From: Hungatella sp. UBA5385
Lineage (GTDB): Bacteria; Bacillota; Clostridia; Lachnospirales; Lachnospiraceae
Assembly: GCA_002409995.1 (NCBI GenBank)
Contig: DHOR01000059.1
Location: forward strand, 1-7,395
Direction: 5' to 3'
Length of the DNA: 7,395 nt
Made by a program: the position numbers and the translations under genes
Shown here: positions 5,466 through 7,395 of the stretch, one piece after another
How positions within the stretch are numbered: the stretch's first letter is position 1
Layout: each line of letters starts with the position of its first letter
Notes under the pieces: generated by a model
What the model saw: the letters and a program-made list of their open reading frames with translations, nothing else
Database searches by the model: none
Told to the model about the DNA's origin: nothing

Positions 5466-6170
5466 ATGGAAAGAAAAAAAGTACTGGTACATGAATCGTC
5501 TGTTAAACGAGTTATGGAACTTATTAAAGAAAAAGGGCTGAAACAGGGTGATAAACTTCCGGCTGAACGAGAATTGGCTGCTTTGCTGAATATTAGCCGA
5601 TCAAGTGTGAGAGAAACGCTTCAGACATTGGAAGCTAATAATATTGTTTCAATACGAAGGGGAAGCGGCACTTATGTAAACATTTTTGATGATTATATGA
5701 TCTCTCAATTTGATGATGCTGAGAAGGATGAACTAAGCTTTCTATTAATTATTAAAGATCTGCTTCAGGCAAGAATCATGATAGAGCCAGCAGCCATTGC
5801 AACACTGGCCTCCACAATTACGGAGGAACAGCTTGAGAATTTATATAATTATGAAGAAAAACAGTATCTGGATATTGCATTAAGCAAAACTCAATTAAAT
5901 CCAGGGCTGGATTTTGAGCAGCTTTTAATAAGTATGCAGCCTAATAAGATTGTTACCAATATTCATAAGAATTTAAACAGCCTTTGGAAAGAATATATGA
6001 AGAATATGAATGCAGTTGCTTTATCTGCCTCCAAAAGACATGGTGATCATATTCAGATATTAGAAGCATTGGAATGTAGAGATGAACACAAGATTAAAAA
6101 AGCGGTATTAAATCATTTGTCTAAAAGCAGTGCAGGAATAGATAAGTTAATTCAAAGAATAGAGGAATAA
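5466..6170 (+). CDS. GntR family (FadR subfamily) transcriptional regulator
   Basis: This is a 234-residue DNA-binding regulator. Residues about 9-71 form the GntR winged helix-turn-helix, with the classic LPAERELAALLNISRSSVRE (31-50) and a wing ending RRGSGTYV. Residues about 88-234 form an all-helical FCD ligand-binding domain, with QARIMIEP (101-108) carrying the conserved arginine and histidines H195 and H217, spaced as the last two metal ligands of FCD proteins. The first metal histidine (usually in DxxFH) is not obvious: the matching stretch reads DFEQLL (149-154). The ATG at 5466 is chosen because it begins just before the HTH and has AGAGG (5453-5457) eight bases upstream. An in-frame TTG at 5388 would lie upstream of the predicted transcription start and is rejected. 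It is divergent from the dehydratase-transporter operon, and four matching operators lie between them, so it is very likely the local repressor, with a hydroxy or keto acid as ligand. Confidence 0.92.
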   Translation: MERKKVLVHESSVKRVMELIKEKGLKQGDKLPAERELAALLNISRSSVRETLQTLEANNIVSIRRGSGTYVNIFDDYMISQFDDAEKDELSFLLIIKDLLQARIMIEPAAIATLASTITEEQLENLYNYEEKQYLDIALSKTQLNPGLDFEQLLISMQPNKIVTNIHKNLNSLWKEYMKNMNAVALSASKRHGDHIQILEALECRDEHKIKKAVLNHLSKSSAGIDKLIQRIEE

Positions 6171-6176
6171 AAAGAG

Positions 6177-6205
6177 AGGGCTGTAAAAATAATTTTTACA
6201 GCCCT
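6177..6205. terminator. Bidirectional terminator between regulator and amide hydrolase
   Basis: AGGGCTGTAAAAA (6177-6189) pairs perfectly with TTTTTACAGCCCT (6193-6205) around a TAA loop. On the minus strand the stem is followed by CTCTTTTT, a good tail for the convergent hydrolase gene. On the plus strand the tail is weaker (AATAATTTT), but the stem is strong. It begins seven bases after the regulator stop codon and ends eight bases before the last base of the hydrolase stop. Confidence 0.88.
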
Positions 6206-6212
6206 AATAATT

Positions 6213-7223
6213 TTAAATCATAGAAAACCTCTTATCCTCCCGAAACCTCTTCCTTCCAGGATTCCCCTCAACTCTATAAACAGTCCCTGCCCCCATATCA
6301 CAGACAACCGACCACACCGTATCCTTCCCGGTTCGCCGGTCATACTGGCACATAAAACCGTATTTACCAGCCAGAAGATCCATGCAGTCCTCGGCTGTCA
6401 TAGTTACAGCTTGCTTTGACAGCATATCCTCCATAGTCAGGTAACGCTCATCAGCCCGCCAGTTATCCATAAGCTCATGATTATATGGAATCATATCAGG
6501 AAGATAGAACATGTTAACTGCGGATACATAGGCATTAGTTTCTTCAGGACAATCAACCACAGTTTTCCTGGTATTACTTTCAACAAGTGCAATGTTACCA
6601 CTTCGGTCAGCCAGTACAAAGGTATGGCTGGAGCCATTAGGAAGCCGCTTGAGAAGTTCAATTGCCTCCTTTACGTCCTTACATTGTTCCAGTACCAGCC
6701 GAAGTATCAGCCCTGCGTTAAGTCCGGGCTGAAGCACAGAAGGGTATACAGAAGTCAGTCCAATTGCAAGCCCATGCTCATTGATCCCGTCCTCCATTTC
6801 CACAAATGCAGTAGTATTGCCTGTAAACCCATACCCATGATCTGTAAAATGGTAAATACTATTTGTACATAATTTTTCAATATCTGTGAGAAAGTCGCTG
6901 TTTCTTCCGAAGAAGGTACCCTGCTTATTGCGGACTGCAAAACAGGAGCAGTGCTGCTGGGGCACAATGCAGTACATGGTAAGAAGCACGCCTGCCAGCT
7001 TATTAAAATTGCATTGCTGTCCATCTGCCAGCCCTTGAATCTCTTCCAGAATGGAAGGGAACCACTGCCTGTAATGCGGCAGACAGGACTCTGCATAATC
7101 CATTCTTTCTTGAGTAATTTCAAAAGGGACATTTTCCAGAATATATTTTCCTTTAGAAAACAAAAGGGAACCATATCGATACCCAATCTCATAGTGGGTT
7201 CCCTTAAATCTTGTATGATACAT
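6213..7223 (-). CDS. C45-type N-terminal-nucleophile amide hydrolase/acyltransferase
   Basis: A 336-residue protein resembling the acyl-CoA:6-aminopenicillanic-acid acyltransferase (peptidase family C45) group of Ntn hydrolases, which cleave or make linear amide bonds after self-cleavage of a precursor. C92 in QQHCSCF is the probable nucleophile that becomes the new N-terminus, with processing expected between H91 and C92. Downstream motifs are GRNSDF (106-111), DGINEHGLAIGL (145-156), SSHTFVLAD (198-206), VNMFYLPDM (236-244) and a final VVCDMGAGTVYRVEGNPG. The length matches the family. There is no signal peptide, so it should be cytoplasmic. The start ATG at 7223 is preferred because AAAGGAG lies 10 bases upstream; a GTG at 7286 gives 21 unlike-family residues. 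It is convergent with the regulator and appears monocistronic here. Related proteins act on penicillins, peptides or N-acyl compounds; its substrate is unknown and its link to the sugar genes is unclear. Confidence 0.88.
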   Translation of the reverse strand: MYHTRFKGTHYEIGYRYGSLLFSKGKYILENVPFEITQERMDYAESCLPHYRQWFPSILEEIQGLADGQQCNFNKLAGVLLTMYCIVPQQHCSCFAVRNKQGTFFGRNSDFLTDIEKLCTNSIYHFTDHGYGFTGNTTAFVEMEDGINEHGLAIGLTSVYPSVLQPGLNAGLILRLVLEQCKDVKEAIELLKRLPNGSSHTFVLADRSGNIALVESNTRKTVVDCPEETNAYVSAVNMFYLPDMIPYNHELMDNWRADERYLTMEDMLSKQAVTMTAEDCMDLLAGKYGFMCQYDRRTGKDTVWSVVCDMGAGTVYRVEGNPGRKRFREDKRFSMI

Positions 7224-7253
7224 ATTGTGAACTCTCCTTTGTTTTGAATTAGA

Positions 7254-7270
7254 AGAGCAGCGCTGTCTCT
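7254..7270. repeat. Imperfect hairpin in the hydrolase leader
   Basis: AGAGCAGC and GCTG-T-CTCT (7254-7270) pair with one bulged base around the palindrome CAGCGCTG (7258-7265). On the minus strand it lies about 30-47 bases before the hydrolase start. No T-run follows, so it is not a terminator. No convincing promoter was found for the hydrolase between 7224 and 7335. Confidence 0.3.
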
Positions 7271-7335
7271 GTAAACAGGCTAACACAATAAAATTTTTAT
7301 TACAAGCAAAATATTAATAAAAGTTGTACGCTGAA

Positions 7336-7395
7336 TTACATGAGTTGTTCTAATTGTTCATACATTTGCTCAAGGGGTTCGACCCTTTCATGAAA
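7336..7395 (-). CDS. Possible C-terminus of a minus-strand gene cut by the window edge
   Basis: One minus-strand frame is open from the window edge to TAA (7338-7336) and encodes FHERVEPLEQMYEQLEQLM, a Glu/Gln/Leu-rich amphipathic stretch that could be a helical protein end. It would lie upstream of the hydrolase gene with a 112-base gap. Another minus frame is also open from 7395 to a TAG around 7352, so the choice is not certain. Too short to identify. Confidence 0.35.
   Translation of the reverse strand, partial: FHERVEPLEQMYEQLEQLM
7373..7382. repeat. Right copy of the 10-bp inverted repeat at the window edges
   Basis: AGGGGTTCGA is the exact reverse complement of bases 1-10. It falls within the possible coding frame of the right-edge gene (codons reading V-E-P-L). 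See the left copy for the extended imperfect similarity. Confidence 0.4.

Noticed and set aside
5434..5541. A 35-codon reading frame from ATG 5434, preceded by GGGAG, overlapping the regulator start
   Set aside because: The GGGAG would be only partly transcribed given the predicted start near 5429, and the frame is Lys/Trp/Leu-rich with low-complexity codons, so it looks like a chance overlap.
7224..7286. Extended hydrolase start at GTG 7286 (21 extra residues)
   Set aside because: The extension is Arg/Gln/Cys-rich, unlike the family, and it would bury the good AAAGGAG ribosome binding site before ATG 7223.
7371..7395. tRNA T-arm-like GGGGTTCGACCC near the right edge, and TCGAACCCC at the left edge
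   Set aside because: With G53-TTCGA placed in register, the right-edge stem needs three G-T pairs and one mismatch, and neither edge shows a credible acceptor stem or CCA end.
1..7395. CRISPR array, insertion sequence, rRNA or phage genes
   Set aside because: No evenly spaced direct repeats, transposase, integrase, rRNA or phage structural signatures were seen on either strand.

Overview
The window looks like accessory carbon-metabolism DNA from a low-GC Gram-positive anaerobe, probably a gut Clostridia/Lachnospiraceae-type bacterium. The evidence is AT-rich intergenic DNA, strong AGGAGG-type ribosome binding sites, compact hairpin terminators, a 2-hydroxycarboxylate (CitS-type) transporter and a short Zn-ribbon protein of a kind common in Firmicutes. 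This taxonomic call is an inference; there is no rRNA or other marker gene.

Layout. (1) Bases 121-2171, plus strand: a two-gene unit with a Gfo/Idh/MocA NAD(P)-dependent sugar oxidoreductase followed by a TIM-barrel sugar isomerase/epimerase of the xylose-isomerase-like family. These probably act one after the other on a sugar, polyol or glycoside. (2) Bases 2262-2525, plus: a small CxxC...CxxC zinc-ribbon protein with its own probable promoter, a perfect palindrome at the predicted transcription start, and a clear terminator at 2541-2589. (3) Bases 2700-5207, minus: an enolase-superfamily acid-sugar dehydratase and, 12 bases downstream, a 2-hydroxycarboxylate transporter, forming one operon. 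(4) Bases 5466-6170, plus: a divergent GntR/FadR-type regulator. (5) Bases 6213-7223, minus: a C45-type (penicillin acyltransferase-like) N-terminal-nucleophile amide hydrolase, convergent with the regulator and sharing a perfect bidirectional terminator with it. (6) Both window edges carry an inverted copy of a 10-bp sequence, and the right edge may hold the last residues of another minus-strand gene.

The most coherent system is the divergent cassette 2700-6170. The 258-bp region between the dehydratase and the regulator holds two good sigma-A-type promoters facing apart and four copies of an AATTGGTCTGACCAATT-like operator. This matches the FadR/PdhR/LldR operator class (TGGT-N3-ACCA). The four centres are 52, 32 and 43 bp apart, close to 5, 3 and 4 helical turns, so they lie on one face of the DNA. 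The proposed model is that a hydroxy acid is imported by the transporter and dehydrated by the enolase-family enzyme, and that it or its product is sensed by the regulator, which represses both promoters. No aldolase or kinase is present, which fits a substrate whose dehydration product enters central metabolism directly, for example a C4 hydroxy-diacid. The true substrate cannot be read from the sequence.
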